A stretch of DNA of 64,000 nt from Micromonospora sp. NBC_01796 (GCF_035917455.1 NZ_CP109078.1:7920001-7984000); one strand, 5' to 3'. Numbered from the stretch's first letter, positions 8,753 to 17,325 are shown. Translations and numbers: made by a program. Notes: generated by a model not told the origin, from the letters alone.

Positions 8753-9597
8753 CCGTCATCCGACCGGCCGTACGCCGGCGCCCCTCCGTCGGCCACCTCG
8801 TCGCGTACGCCGCTCTCGCGCTGTACGCCGTGGTCAGCCTCTACCCGTTCGCCTGGATGGTGTCCGGGGCTCTGAAGAACCGCGACGAGATCCTGCGCGG
8901 GGGTCACCTGGTGCCCCGCCAGCCGACCTGGGACACCCTGGTGGAGACCTGGAGCCGGCTGCACTTCTTCGACTACCTGCTCAACAGCCTCCGGGTGACC
9001 GGGTTGACCGTGGTCGGCGTACTGGTCGTCTACAGCCTGGCCTCGTACGCCTTCGCGGTGCTCGACTTCCCCGGCCGCCGGTTCCTGTTCTGGTTCTTCG
9101 TCGCGCTGCTCTTCGTACCCGGCATCACCGTGCTGCTGCCGCTGGTGATCCTGGAGAACAAGCTCGGCATCCTCGGCACCCACCTGGGACTGGTCCTGCC
9201 GTTCGTCAACGGGACCGCCCCGCTGACGGTGTTGCTGCTGACCAACGCGTTCCGGTCGATCCCGCGCGAGCTGCACGACGCCGCCCGGGTGGACGGGGCC
9301 GGCGAGGGCCGCATCTTCTGGCGGGTCTACCTGCCGCTGAGCCGTCCGGCTCTGATCACCATCGCGGTGCTGACCGCCGTGCCCACCTGGAACGAGTACG
9401 TCCTGACCCGGGTGTCGCTCAACGACGAGTCCCGCTACACCCTGCCGTTGGCCCTGGAGATGCTCGCGTCGGGCAACGTGCCCCGGTACAACGAGATCAT
9501 GGCCGGCTCACTGATCCTGGTGGTGCCGGTCATCGTGCTCTTCCTCGTCGCCCAGCGCTATTTTGTCAACGGCCTGACCGGCGCCGTGAAGGACTGA
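8749..9597 (+). CDS. sugar ABC transporter permease (MalG/UgpE type)
   Basis: A 282-residue second permease with six membrane spans and the EAA motif HDAARVDGAGEGRIFWRVYL, ending FVNGLTGAVKD as many MalG homologues do. The GTG start at 8749 overlaps the previous stop (GTGA), so the two permeases are translationally coupled and should be made in equal amounts. Together with the lipoprotein and an ATPase encoded elsewhere it would form the importer. Confidence 0.9.
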   Translation: MTVIRPAVRRRPSVGHLVAYAALALYAVVSLYPFAWMVSGALKNRDEILRGGHLVPRQPTWDTLVETWSRLHFFDYLLNSLRVTGLTVVGVLVVYSLASYAFAVLDFPGRRFLFWFFVALLFVPGITVLLPLVILENKLGILGTHLGLVLPFVNGTAPLTVLLLTNAFRSIPRELHDAARVDGAGEGRIFWRVYLPLSRPALITIAVLTAVPTWNEYVLTRVSLNDESRYTLPLALEMLASGNVPRYNEIMAGSLILVVPVIVLFLVAQRYFVNGLTGAVKD

Positions 9598-9625
9598 ACT
9601 CCGGCGCCGGTCACACTCGACCGGG

Positions 9626-10453
9626 TCAACGCTTGATCGCCACACCCACCCAGGCCGGCGTTCCCTTGGCCCGCTCGACGTCGGCGGGCTCGACCAGGTC
9701 CTCCGGCTCGGGGCGCCAGAACGGCGGCTGGACCAGTCCCGGCTCCAGCAGGTCCCAGCCCTCGAAGAGGCGCTCGACCTGCTCGCGGGTACGCAACGCC
9801 ACCGGCGCGGTCCGCTCGCTGTAGTCCTTCTCCGCCCGGACACCGGCGTCGGTGAGCTGCGGCGGCCGGGAGGCGTGCGAGATGACCACATAGGACCCGG
9901 CCGGTACGGCGTCGCGCAGCCGGGCGAGGATGCCCTCCGGGTCGTCCGAGTCCTGGACGAAGTGCAGCACCGCGACCAGCAGGATCGCCACCGGTCGGGT
10001 GAAGTCCAGACCCGCCTCGGTGGCCAGCCGCACCACCTCGGCCGGGTTACGCAGGTCGCCCCGGAACGCCGAGACCAGGGGCTGGTCACGCAGGATCTCG
10101 TTGGCCTGGGCGACCACCACCGGATCGAGGTCCAGGTAGAGCACCCGGGCGTCCGGCGCGACCTGGGCGGCGATGTCGTGCACGCTGCCCGGGGCGAGCA
10201 GACCGGCGCCGACGTCGAGCACCTGCCGGATCCCCGACTCGAACACGAACCTGGCCGACCGGGCCAGGAACGCCCGGTTGGTACGCACCCAGTACGCCAA
10301 CTCGGGCTGCACGGTCAGCAGTTGGTTCGCCATCTCCCGGTCCGCACCGAACGTGTGTGTGCCACCACCGATCGCGTTGTAGACCCGGGCCAGGTTCGGT
10401 CCGGTCGGGTCCACCTCGTCCGGCATCCACTGCTTCTCCTCGGACCGCCCCAT
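9626..10453 (-). CDS. SAM-dependent methyltransferase, DUF574 (PF04672) family
   Basis: A 275-residue member of the actinomycete-specific DUF574 methyltransferase family. The SAM-binding motif I is VLDVGAGLLA and an acidic strand end follows at RVLYLDLDPVVV. The N-terminal ARVYNAIGGGTHTFGADREMAN is typical of the family (usually ARVYDYWLGG), though the usual tryptophan is missing. Targets are unknown. ATG 10453 has GGAGGAG just upstream. It is convergent with the sugar importer and divergent from the siderophore reductase gene. Confidence 0.85.
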   Translation of the reverse strand: MGRSEEKQWMPDEVDPTGPNLARVYNAIGGGTHTFGADREMANQLLTVQPELAYWVRTNRAFLARSARFVFESGIRQVLDVGAGLLAPGSVHDIAAQVAPDARVLYLDLDPVVVAQANEILRDQPLVSAFRGDLRNPAEVVRLATEAGLDFTRPVAILLVAVLHFVQDSDDPEGILARLRDAVPAGSYVVISHASRPPQLTDAGVRAEKDYSERTAPVALRTREQVERLFEGWDLLEPGLVQPPFWRPEPEDLVEPADVERAKGTPAWVGVAIKR

Positions 10454-10641
10454 CGCTCCTCCTCCGGTCGACCGGATTGATCCCCGTCGCGGAAGACCAT
10501 CGACCCGGTCGTTGGGAAGCCATCATCATGCCTGTCCGATGCCAGCGACAAAATCCGTCCCCGGCAACAAAATCCTTACTTGGCAACAAGTCCGGCAAGC
10601 CCTACCGGCGGGGCCGGTTGACGACCCCCATCGGGGTCGGG

Positions 10642-10660
10642 TTAGGTTAGCCATACCTTA
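10642..10660. promoter_or_regulatory. iron box (IdeR/DmdR1 operator)
   Basis: TTAGGTTAGCCATACCTTA is a near-match to the 19-bp IdeR/DmdR consensus TTAGGTTAGGCTAACCTAA, including the intact left half. It sits 18 bp before the start of the siderophore-interacting protein gene, where a bound repressor would block transcription when iron is plentiful. Confidence 0.85.
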
Positions 10661-10678
10661 GGAAAGAGGGAGGCTACC

Positions 10679-11620
10679 GTGACCCAGACCGCCGAGCGAC
10701 CCACTTCGATCCAGCCGTACCGCGTCTTCGGCGTCGAGGTGTTACACGCCCGGAGGCTGAGTCCGAGTTTCCTGCGGGTGACCTTCACCGGGCCGGACCT
10801 CGGCGCGTTCGCCGACAACGGCTACGACCAGCGGATCAAGCTCATCCTGCCGCTGCCGGAGACCGGGCTGGCCGACATGCCGGACGGCCCGGACTGGTAC
10901 CCGCGCTGGCGGGAGCTGCCGAACGAACGGCGCAACCCGATCCGGACGTACACCGTCCGGGCGGTCCGGCCACGGATGGCCGAGGTCGACGTCGACCTGG
11001 TGCTGCACGGCGACGGCGGACCGGCCTCACGGTGGGCCGTCGCCGCCCGGCCCGGTTCGACCGCGGCACTGCTCGGCCCGGACGCCGGTTACCCCGGCGT
11101 GCACGGCGGGCTCGAGTTCCACCCGCCGGTCGGTACCGACCGCCTCCTGCTGGCCGGCGACGAGACCGCCGTACCGGCGATCGGCTCGATCCTGGAACGG
11201 CTGCCCGCCGACGCGTACGGCGAGGCGCTGCTCGAGGTCCCGGACAGCGGCGACAACTTCCCGCTCACCGGGCCGCCCGGCGTACGGGTGACCTGGTTGC
11301 CGCGCGACGGCGCCGAACACGGCAGTCAGCTCGTTCCGGCCGTACGGGCGGCGGCCGGACGGCTGCGCGCCGGCTCGGCGACCCCGGCGCCCGTGGTCGA
11401 GTTGGAGGACGTCGACGTCGACACCGACATCCTCTGGGAGGTGCCGGTCGACGCCGACGACCATCGGCAGACCGGCGACGGCGACGTCTACGCCTGGTTG
11501 GCCGGCGAGGCGGGTGTGGTCAAGACGCTGCGCCGGCAACTGGTCGGCGAGTACGGGATGGACCGCCGGGCGGTCGCGTTCATGGGCTACTGGCGCCTCG
11601 GCCGTACCGAGCAGAACTGA
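10679..11620 (+). CDS. siderophore-interacting protein (FAD-dependent ferric-siderophore reductase, ViuB/SIP family)
   Basis: A 313-residue cytosolic flavoreductase that releases iron from imported ferric siderophores. It has the SIP FAD-binding domain with RNPIRTYTVRAVRP (FAD contacts) and ASRWAVAARPGSTAALLGPDAGY, then an NAD(P)H domain with LLLAGDETAVPAIGSILE and the C-terminal aromatic MGYWRLGRTEQN. The GTG start at 10679 follows GGGAGG. The iron box directly upstream predicts derepression in low iron. No siderophore transporter or synthetase genes are adjacent. Confidence 0.93.
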   Translation: MTQTAERPTSIQPYRVFGVEVLHARRLSPSFLRVTFTGPDLGAFADNGYDQRIKLILPLPETGLADMPDGPDWYPRWRELPNERRNPIRTYTVRAVRPRMAEVDVDLVLHGDGGPASRWAVAARPGSTAALLGPDAGYPGVHGGLEFHPPVGTDRLLLAGDETAVPAIGSILERLPADAYGEALLEVPDSGDNFPLTGPPGVRVTWLPRDGAEHGSQLVPAVRAAAGRLRAGSATPAPVVELEDVDVDTDILWEVPVDADDHRQTGDGDVYAWLAGEAGVVKTLRRQLVGEYGMDRRAVAFMGYWRLGRTEQN

Positions 11621-11626
11621 CACCGC

Positions 11627-11655
11627 CGGGTGACGGGAGGGCATCCCGTCACCCG
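11627..11655. terminator. 12-bp hairpin between convergent genes
   Basis: CGGGTGACGGGA (11627-11638) pairs perfectly with TCCCGTCACCCG (11644-11655) over a 5-base loop, just past the siderophore reductase stop and before the end of the convergent minus-strand gene. It can serve both directions. Confidence 0.75.
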
Positions 11656-11667
11656 ACCGGTCGGCTG

Positions 11668-12048
11668 TCAGAGCAGGTGGATCCGTTCGGTGCCGCCGTC
11701 GCGGTTCTGCAGGGTGAGGCTCCCCCCGCCGCGTTCCATCAGCTCCAACACCAGGTTGTAGACGACCAGCGCGCGGTTGATCGTGTCGGTCTTGGTGTCC
11801 CTGGTACGCGTACAGGCCAGGTCGAGTGCGTCCACCGCGCGCGGGGTGAGGTTGACGGTGACCTTCACCAGTGACCGGCTGCCGTCACCGGCACCCGGTC
11901 CCGCTTCCCGTCCCCCGGCCACGGGTCCGTCACCGGTCGCACCCGCCTCGGACACCACCGGCCCGGCCAGCAGGGGCGGTCCCCCGAGGATCCCGCCCGG
12001 TCCGTCGGCCACCGCTCGCTCGTCAGCCACGCTTCGCCCATCAGTCAT
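11668..12048 (-). CDS. small protein with ribbon-helix-helix-like C-terminal domain
   Basis: A 126-residue protein in two parts. The first ~60 residues are a low-complexity Ala/Gly/Asp tail. The last ~65 form a compact domain: LVKVTVNLTPRAVDALDLAC, then RTRDTKTDTINRALVVYNLV and LELMERGGGSLTLQNRDGG. The beta strand followed by two helices (VNLTPRAV...TDTINRAL) has the pattern of ribbon-helix-helix DNA-binding proteins or small antitoxins. No toxin partner is visible. The ATG at 12048 is chosen because residues upstream of it look non-coding; no strong ribosome binding site is seen, so the start is uncertain. Confidence 0.6.
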   Translation of the reverse strand: MTDGRSVADERAVADGPGGILGGPPLLAGPVVSEAGATGDGPVAGGREAGPGAGDGSRSLVKVTVNLTPRAVDALDLACTRTRDTKTDTINRALVVYNLVLELMERGGGSLTLQNRDGGTERIHLL

Positions 12049-12620
12049 GGTTCGTCCGTCGGCTACCCGCGTCACGGGCACCGTCCTGCACCGGGGCCCC
12101 GGTCGCGAGCTGGCTTCCCAGTGCCGCCCCTGGTCGCCACAGCGCACTCCCCCGGTGTGATCACGGTTGTCCCCTCGATGACGACCGGTCCGACCATCGG
12201 ACCGAGTTGGACCGTCCCCGGCGGCGATCGCCCCCACTCTCGCTCCCGCGGCGGTCGCCGGAGGTTATTCCCGCTACTGCGAAGTCTGCTGTCAGGAACA
12301 CGACTAGTGGGACACATAGGACCCCGATTGACGTACCGGGTGTGCGACATCCACATCGGAGGTTGACAGCTATCACTGCGGCGTACTCATTGCGCCATTC
12401 CGTGGGTCACTCACACCGGCTGCGACGGCGGCCATTTCACCAGATGATCCCATCCCACGATCTTTATACCGAATTGCCGGGACACACTCGCCTCAACAGC
12501 ACGGAGATCGGGGATTCAACCAGTCAATGTATGGTCTGTAGCGTCACGGTCACCCTAGGTGATCTTGACGAAACCGCACCTGGCCCACAAGCCTCCCTAC
12601 AACCGAAAAGGAATCAAAGG
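12049..12620. promoter_or_regulatory. gene-poor region before the small-ORF pair
   Basis: About 570 bp without a convincing gene on either strand. The first part repeats degenerate GTC-CGTCGGC-like units; the part from ~12300 is relatively A+T-rich and should hold the promoter of the small genes at 12621 and 12814. A short palindrome TCACCCTAGGTGA lies at about 12549-12561, and AAAAGGAATCAAAGG just before 12621 is the ribosome binding site. Confidence 0.35.
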
Positions 12621-12842
12621 GTGACCCAGCAAGACGGAGCGAGCCCCCGAGACGGTGATGACCCGACCAAGGCATCAGATCCGGAGGACGCACCGAGCAA
12701 CCGGGGGTACGCGATCGACATCCAGATCAACAGGGACCTGGAGGTCGAGGTGGACACCGAGGCCGTACGGCACCTGGCCCCCGAGGACGACGACGACAAC
12801 CCGGAAGGTCGGCATGCCGAACCCAGCAGACCAGCGCTTTGA
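12621..12842 (+). CDS. acidic 73-residue protein, unrecognised
   Basis: A GTG-initiated reading frame with AAAGGAATC upstream encodes 73 residues rich in Asp and Glu. The middle reads GYAIDIQINRDLEVEVDTEA, which looks like two beta strands, and is followed by an acidic stretch (APEDDDDNPE). I do not recognise the family. It overlaps the next small gene by 29 bp in another frame. That second gene has its own ribosome binding site inside this one, so the pair are probably co-translated. The strong terminator at 13000 closes the unit, which supports real transcription. Confidence 0.5.
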   Translation: MTQQDGASPRDGDDPTKASDPEDAPSNRGYAIDIQINRDLEVEVDTEAVRHLAPEDDDDNPEGRHAEPSRPAL

Positions 12843-12987
12843 TTCCATGGTGGACCGACAGCGACGACTGAGGAGGATCAGGCGCAACGCCGGCCGCCAT
12901 CCGGTCGGACAGATCACCCTCCGCCGGGACATCTATCGCAACCTGTCCACACGGTCGGGGGACATCGGACCGACCTGGACGCCCTGA
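12814..12987 (+). CDS. basic 57-residue protein, unrecognised
   Basis: The ATG at 12814 lies inside the preceding gene, with GGAAGG six bases upstream. The product is very basic (MVDRQRRLRRIRRNAGRHPV) and continues with GQITLRRDIYRNLS, so nucleic-acid binding or association with its acidic neighbour is plausible. I know no family for it. It ends 12 bp before a 12-bp-stem terminator with a T-tract. An acidic/basic overlapping pair may form a complex, but nothing in the sequence proves it. Confidence 0.5.
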   Translation: MPNPADQRFDSMVDRQRRLRRIRRNAGRHPVGQITLRRDIYRNLSTRSGDIGPTWTP

Positions 12988-12999
12988 CCGGACCGGGAC

Positions 13000-13038
13000 A
13001 TCGGTCGCTCATTTGGGGAGGGTGAGCGACCGATTTTC
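13000..13038 (+). terminator. intrinsic terminator with T-tract
   Basis: ATCGGTCGCTCA (13000-13011) pairs perfectly with TGAGCGACCGAT (13023-13034) and is followed by TTTTC. It is the clearest rho-independent terminator in the window and ends the small-ORF pair. Confidence 0.88.
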
Positions 13039-13565
13039 TTCGTCACCGGGCATCCGTGACACCAATGCACCGCACCCGATGTACGTCTTTCGTCATCCTG
13101 GCCACTTACCGGCATCCTCGTTTTGACTGGTCCACTGAACCGGGCAGAACAGGTGCCCACGGTCGGCACCGAGCCGCACGAGACGGGATCGTCGATGCGC
13201 ACCGACGACGACCGCGCGATCCACGTCACGGCCACCGCCCACGGGTCGAGGACCGGCGGAGCAGCGCAGACAGCGGCGGAGCCGGGAGGTCGCGTACCCG
13301 CGATCCGGTGGTAATTCCATCTCGGTCGACGGCCGTGACGCACGACATCCGGTTGCCGAAGGTCGCCGTGGGCGGCTTGTCCAGTCGACATTCGGGCCGC
13401 ATTTGAAATGGCAATCATACCGACATAACCGGGCACCCGAGGCAATCGGAATGACGACTCAAAACATAGTCGCCGATCTGTGCCATACAGTAATTCCGCC
13501 GACCCCGCCACCCATCCGGGCAGCGTTTGTCGGACCCACTCCACCACCAATCGGAGGGAATTACC
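13039..13565. promoter_or_regulatory. gene-poor upstream region of the secreted protein
   Basis: About 530 bp with no convincing coding sequence. The last 150 bp (13400-13560) are relatively A+T-rich and probably contain the promoter of the secreted-protein gene. A GGAGGG ribosome binding site (about 13554-13559) lies just before the ATG at 13566. Confidence 0.35.
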
Positions 13566-14591
13566 ATGGGCACCGCACGACAGAATGCCCGACGCTCAGG
13601 GCCACGACTGATCGTCGGAACGGTGTTGGCGACACTGCTGACCCTGACCACCGCCGGCGCCGCCCTGGCCGGCTCGACGACCGACGGGGCCACGGTGGCG
13701 GCGCGTACCGACGCCTACATCCGGGACGTCGCCGGTGACGTCGGCACGGAACCGCACTACCTCAACCCGCTGTGGGCCAGCCCGGACATCAAGGTCTGCC
13801 CGACCGCGATCGAGTGCGCCACCAGCCAGAACCCGATCGTCGGCGTAACCAACTACGTCTTCGTCAAGCTGAACAACCCCGGCCCGTACGGCTCCGGAGT
13901 CAGCAACGGCACGCTGGAGCTCTACCGTACGACTCCGGGCGGCGGCGCGACCTGGCCGATCCACTGGACGCTGATCGGCGCGACCCCGGCGAGCGCGGCG
14001 CCGGGCGTCACCACGGTGACGATCCCGTGGAACGGCGTACCCGGTCCCGGGCACTTCTGTCTGCTGGCCCGGTGGGTGTCCCCCACCGACCCGATGACCT
14101 CCGAAGGTCCCAGCCACAGCATCAACGTCCAGTACAACAACAACCTGGCGTGGCGCAACGTCGACTCGGTCAACCCGGCCCCCGGAAGCCCCGCCGTGCG
14201 TCCATTCGCGATCGGCAACGAGACCGAGGTGCCGACCAGGAACGACCTCGTGTTCAACCAGCGGGGGGAACCATTCCAGAATGCCGGCGGCCGGATCGTC
14301 GCCGACCTGGGTCCGGTTCTGTTCGAACGGTGGGTACAGGCCGGACGGCCGGGCACCGGCATCCGCGAGGTCGGCCGCAACCAGGTGGAGATCGTGGCGG
14401 CGAACGCCAAGATCAGCGATCTGCTGCTGAACCCCGGTGAACGACCGGCGTTCAGTCTGATCTTCTCCACGACGACCGTGTCGTCGAGGCTCTTCACCGT
14501 CGACGTGGTCCAGTTCGGACCGGCCAAGGCCGGTGGGCCGAAGACCGACGTGGGTGGCGTGCAGTACCTGGTACGCACCGCGCAGCGGTAA
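13566..14591 (+). CDS. secreted protein of unknown function
   Basis: A 341-residue exported protein. The signal peptide is basic then hydrophobic (SGPRLIVGTVLATLLTLTTA) with cleavage near ALAGS. The mature part opens AYIRDVAGDVGTEPHYLNPL and WASPDIKVCPTA, with a likely disulfide between the closely spaced cysteines of VCPTAIECATS. It contains beta-rich Ig-like segments such as VGVTNYVFVKLNNPGP and PGPGHFCLLARWVSPTDP. No catalytic motif is visible. The ATG at 13566 has GGAGGG upstream. Similar proteins occur as uncharacterised secreted proteins in actinomycetes; a surface or matrix role is only a guess. Confidence 0.75.
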   Translation: MGTARQNARRSGPRLIVGTVLATLLTLTTAGAALAGSTTDGATVAARTDAYIRDVAGDVGTEPHYLNPLWASPDIKVCPTAIECATSQNPIVGVTNYVFVKLNNPGPYGSGVSNGTLELYRTTPGGGATWPIHWTLIGATPASAAPGVTTVTIPWNGVPGPGHFCLLARWVSPTDPMTSEGPSHSINVQYNNNLAWRNVDSVNPAPGSPAVRPFAIGNETEVPTRNDLVFNQRGEPFQNAGGRIVADLGPVLFERWVQAGRPGTGIREVGRNQVEIVAANAKISDLLLNPGERPAFSLIFSTTTVSSRLFTVDVVQFGPAKAGGPKTDVGGVQYLVRTAQR

Positions 14592-14604
14592 CGACAACAG
14601 CGGC

Positions 14605-14666
14605 GGGCCGGACGCGGAGCGGTGCTCACCCCAACCGGGGTAGGTCACCGGTCCCCCGTCCGGCCC
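14605..14666. terminator. bidirectional terminator between convergent genes
   Basis: GGGCCGGACG (14605-14614) pairs with CGTCCGGCCC (14657-14666). The intervening bases contain a second small stem (CCCC/GGGG around AACC). It lies between the secreted-protein stop and the convergent ABC-F stop. Confidence 0.6.
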
Positions 14667-14678
14667 TTCCGTACGCGC

Positions 14679-16316
14679 TCAGTCGCCGTCGGGTGCCTGG
14701 GTCTCCAGCACCCGGCCGTCGGAGAGCCGCAGCCAGCGGTCCACCCCGATCTCGGCGAGGAACCGTTCGTCGTGGCTGACCACCACGAACGCGCCCTCGT
14801 ACGCGTTGAGGGCGCTCTCCAACTGACCGACGCTCACCAGGTCGAGGTTGTTCGTCGGTTCGTCCAGCAGGAGGAGCTGCGGCGCCGGTTCGGCGAACAG
14901 GACGCAGGCCAGGGTGGCCCGCAGCCGCTCGCCGCCGGAGAGCACCCCGACCGGCAGGTGGATGCGGGAGCCCCGGAACAGGAAACGGGCGAGCAGGTTC
15001 ATCCGCTGCGCCTCCGCCATCCCGGGCGCGAACGCGGCCAGGTTCTCCGCCACCGTACGGTCCAGGTCCAGCAGGTCCAGCCGCTGCGACAGGTACGCGA
15101 TCCGACCGTCGGCCCGTTTGATCTCGCCGCCCTCCGGCTCCAGGTCACCGTTGACCAGCCGCAGGAGAGTGGACTTGCCGGCGCCGTTGGGACCGGTCAG
15201 CGCGATCCGCTCGGGGCCCCGGATCGTCAGGTCGGCGCCGTCGCCGGCGAACAGGGCCAGGTCGCCGTAACGGACCCGCATCCGCTCGCCCAGGAAGACC
15301 GTGCGTCCGGCCGGAACCTTGGTGTCGGGCAGTTCCAGCACGATCCTCTGCTCGTCGCGCAGTGCGCGGCCCGCCTCGTCGAGCCGCGCCCTGGCATCGC
15401 TGACCCGCCCGGCGTGTGTCGTGTTCGCCTTACCCGCCGACTCCTGTGCGCCCCGCTTCATCGTCCCGGCGAAGATCTTCGGCAGACCGGCGTTCTTCAG
15501 GTTCTTCGAGGCGTTGCTGGCCCGCCGGTCGGCCCGCTCACGGGCCTGCTGCATCTCCCGCTTCTCCCGCTTGACCTCCTGCTCGGCGTTGCGGATGTTC
15601 TTCTCGGCAACCTCCCGCGCCGCGCGCACGGCCTCCTCGTACTCGGTGAAGTTCCCGCCGTACGAGCGGACCTCACCCCGGTCGAGTTCGAGGATGCGCT
15701 CCATCCGGTCGAGCAGGGACCGGTCGTGGCTGACCAGCAGCAGGCAGCCCTTCCACTCCTCGATCACGCCGTAGAGCCTGCGACGCGCGTCGAGGTCGAG
15801 ATTGTTGGTCGGTTCGTCGAGCAGCAGGACGTCCGGGCGTTTGACGAGCTGTGCCGCCAGGCCCAGGGAGACGACCTGGCCACCGCTGAGGGTGTGCAGG
15901 CGCCGGGTGAGGTCGACGTCGCCGAGACCGAGGTGGTCCAGCTCCGCACGGGTACGCTCCTCGATGTCCCAGTCGTTGCCGATCGTGGTGAAGTGCTCCT
16001 CGCTCGCGTCGCCCGACTCGATCGCGTCCAGGGCCGCGAGCACCGGGGCGATGCCCAGGACCTCCGCCACGGTCAGGTCACCGACCAGCGGCAGGGTCTG
16101 CGGCAGGTAACCGAGCATCCCGTTGACGGACACGGAGCCGGTACCGGGTGTCAGCTCCCCGGCGATCAACTTGAGCAGGGTGCTCTTACCCGCGCCGTTC
16201 GGTGCGACGAGGCCCGTACGGCCGCCGCTGACGGAAAAGGACAGGTCCTGGAAGACCGGGGTGTCGTCGGGCCAGGAGAAGGAAAGGTTCGAGCAGACGA
16301 TGAACGCATCGGACAT
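14679..16316 (-). CDS. ABC-F family ATPase (ribosome-protection/translation factor type)
   Basis: A 545-residue soluble protein with two ABC ATPase domains and no membrane spans. Walker A motifs are APNGAGKST (near residue 40) and TGPNGAGKST. Signatures are LSGGQVVSLGLA and LSGGERLRATLA, and each half has LLLDEPTNNLDL. A charged helical linker (EQEVKREKREMQQARERADR) forms the interdomain arm that reaches into the ribosomal E site. Members either tune translation or give resistance to macrolides, lincosamides, pleuromutilins or streptogramins. The upstream leader ORF and hairpin favour an inducible resistance type. The start at 16316 has only a weak AAGG. Confidence 0.9.
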   Translation of the reverse strand: MSDAFIVCSNLSFSWPDDTPVFQDLSFSVSGGRTGLVAPNGAGKSTLLKLIAGELTPGTGSVSVNGMLGYLPQTLPLVGDLTVAEVLGIAPVLAALDAIESGDASEEHFTTIGNDWDIEERTRAELDHLGLGDVDLTRRLHTLSGGQVVSLGLAAQLVKRPDVLLLDEPTNNLDLDARRRLYGVIEEWKGCLLLVSHDRSLLDRMERILELDRGEVRSYGGNFTEYEEAVRAAREVAEKNIRNAEQEVKREKREMQQARERADRRASNASKNLKNAGLPKIFAGTMKRGAQESAGKANTTHAGRVSDARARLDEAGRALRDEQRIVLELPDTKVPAGRTVFLGERMRVRYGDLALFAGDGADLTIRGPERIALTGPNGAGKSTLLRLVNGDLEPEGGEIKRADGRIAYLSQRLDLLDLDRTVAENLAAFAPGMAEAQRMNLLARFLFRGSRIHLPVGVLSGGERLRATLACVLFAEPAPQLLLLDEPTNNLDLVSVGQLESALNAYEGAFVVVSHDERFLAEIGVDRWLRLSDGRVLETQAPDGD

Positions 16317-16435
16317 GCGAGTGCCTTAGATGGTGATGCGGGCGTACCGGGGCCGCCCGGCGGGGAAACGGGGAAGGATCGAACGACAAAATGGCCACGT
16401 CGGCGCTGCTGGGCGCCCACCGGTGGCCGATCACT

Positions 16436-16473
16436 TCCGGGTATCACCCGGAGATGTCGTCGTCACCCACCAT
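16436..16473 (-). promoter_or_regulatory. candidate leader peptide and attenuator hairpin of the ABC-F gene
   Basis: On the minus strand an ATG at 16473 with AGGGAG eight bases upstream opens a 9-codon ORF, MVGDDDISG, that stops at 16444. Its stop codon lies inside a perfect 7-bp hairpin, TCCGGGT (16436-16442) with ACCCGGA (16446-16452). Further GC stems (GGCCAC/GTGGCC) follow before the ABC-F start 128 bp away. This matches the layout of ribosome-mediated attenuators in front of antibiotic-resistance ABC-F and erm genes. Confidence 0.5.
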
Positions 16474-16533
16474 GTCTTCGTCTCCCTGGTTCCTGATCAC
16501 TCGTAGGCCACTCTACCAGCCGGGGAGCTCCGC

Positions 16534-17325
16534 TCAGGGCGTGAGCGGTTGCCCGGCGACAGGGGCCGGTGCCGGGGCGAGCAGCCCGGACACCCTGAGC
16601 GGGTCCTCGACGTGGGCGTTGTGGCCGAGGCCGGGCAGGGTCACCGCCGAGGGCGACAGCACGGCCAACTGTTCCGCGGTGACCATCGGGTCGTGCTCTC
16701 CCCTGGCCAGCACCACCCGACCACGGGCCGCCGCGAGCAGGCCGGGCAGGTCGGGCTCACCCACCCCGAAGGCGGCGGGATCCAGCGCCAGTCGCCACCG
16801 CCCGTCCTGCGCCACCACCCCGGTCGAGATCGCCGGATCGTCCGGCGGCAGCAGACCGGCCAGCCCGGAGACCTTCAGGTGACGGTCGGCCGCCGCCTCG
16901 TACGAGTCGAACCAGGTGACCGGGCGTCGGGCGAGCGCACCGGCCCGGGCCAGTTCGTCGGCGCTCCACCGCACCTTGATGCCCAACCCGATCGCGGTCC
17001 GGACCCGTACGCCGAACCAGCCGCTGGCCAGGGCGAGTGCCAGCACCCCGCCGAGCGAGTGCCCGAGCACCACCACCGGCCGGTCCCGGTCGAGCAGGTC
17101 GGCGAGACCGCCGGCCAGGGCGCCGAAGGTGTAACGCGGCAACGGCTTCGCACCGCCGTGGCCGGGCAGGTCCGGCGCCAGCCAGCGGTCCGGCCAGTGC
17201 TCGTCGAGGTAGGGGCGCCACCGGTCCCAGACCGCGCCGGTCGCGCCGAGCCCGTGCACCAGCAGCAGCGTCGGCGCCTCACCGTTCTCGCCCGGGTCGC
17301 GCTGGTCCAGCCGTACGTCACCCAT
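16534..17325 (-). CDS. alpha/beta hydrolase
   Basis: A 263-residue cytosolic alpha/beta-hydrolase. The oxyanion segment is LLVHGLGATGAVW, the nucleophile elbow GHSLGG, the acid probably the Asp of ARGEHDPMV, and the catalytic His in LPGLGHNAHVEDP. The cap between them is short and helical. Substrate is unknown: esterase, lactonase or C-C hydrolase are all possible. Its start overlaps the preceding coiled-coil gene by 8 bp, so it is the third gene of a three-gene minus-strand operon with the two small paralogues. Confidence 0.85.
   Translation of the reverse strand: MGDVRLDQRDPGENGEAPTLLLVHGLGATGAVWDRWRPYLDEHWPDRWLAPDLPGHGGAKPLPRYTFGALAGGLADLLDRDRPVVVLGHSLGGVLALALASGWFGVRVRTAIGLGIKVRWSADELARAGALARRPVTWFDSYEAAADRHLKVSGLAGLLPPDDPAISTGVVAQDGRWRLALDPAAFGVGEPDLPGLLAAARGRVVLARGEHDPMVTAEQLAVLSPSAVTLPGLGHNAHVEDPLRVSGLLAPAPAPVAGQPLTP

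Noticed and set aside
13123-13314. 63-codon plus-strand frame
   Set aside because: No ribosome binding site, no recognisable structure and composition like the non-coding flank.
12933-13550. 205-codon minus-strand frame across the 13.0-13.5 kb gap
   Set aside because: It crosses the strong plus-strand terminator, has no ribosome binding site and shows no domain or regular codon pattern.
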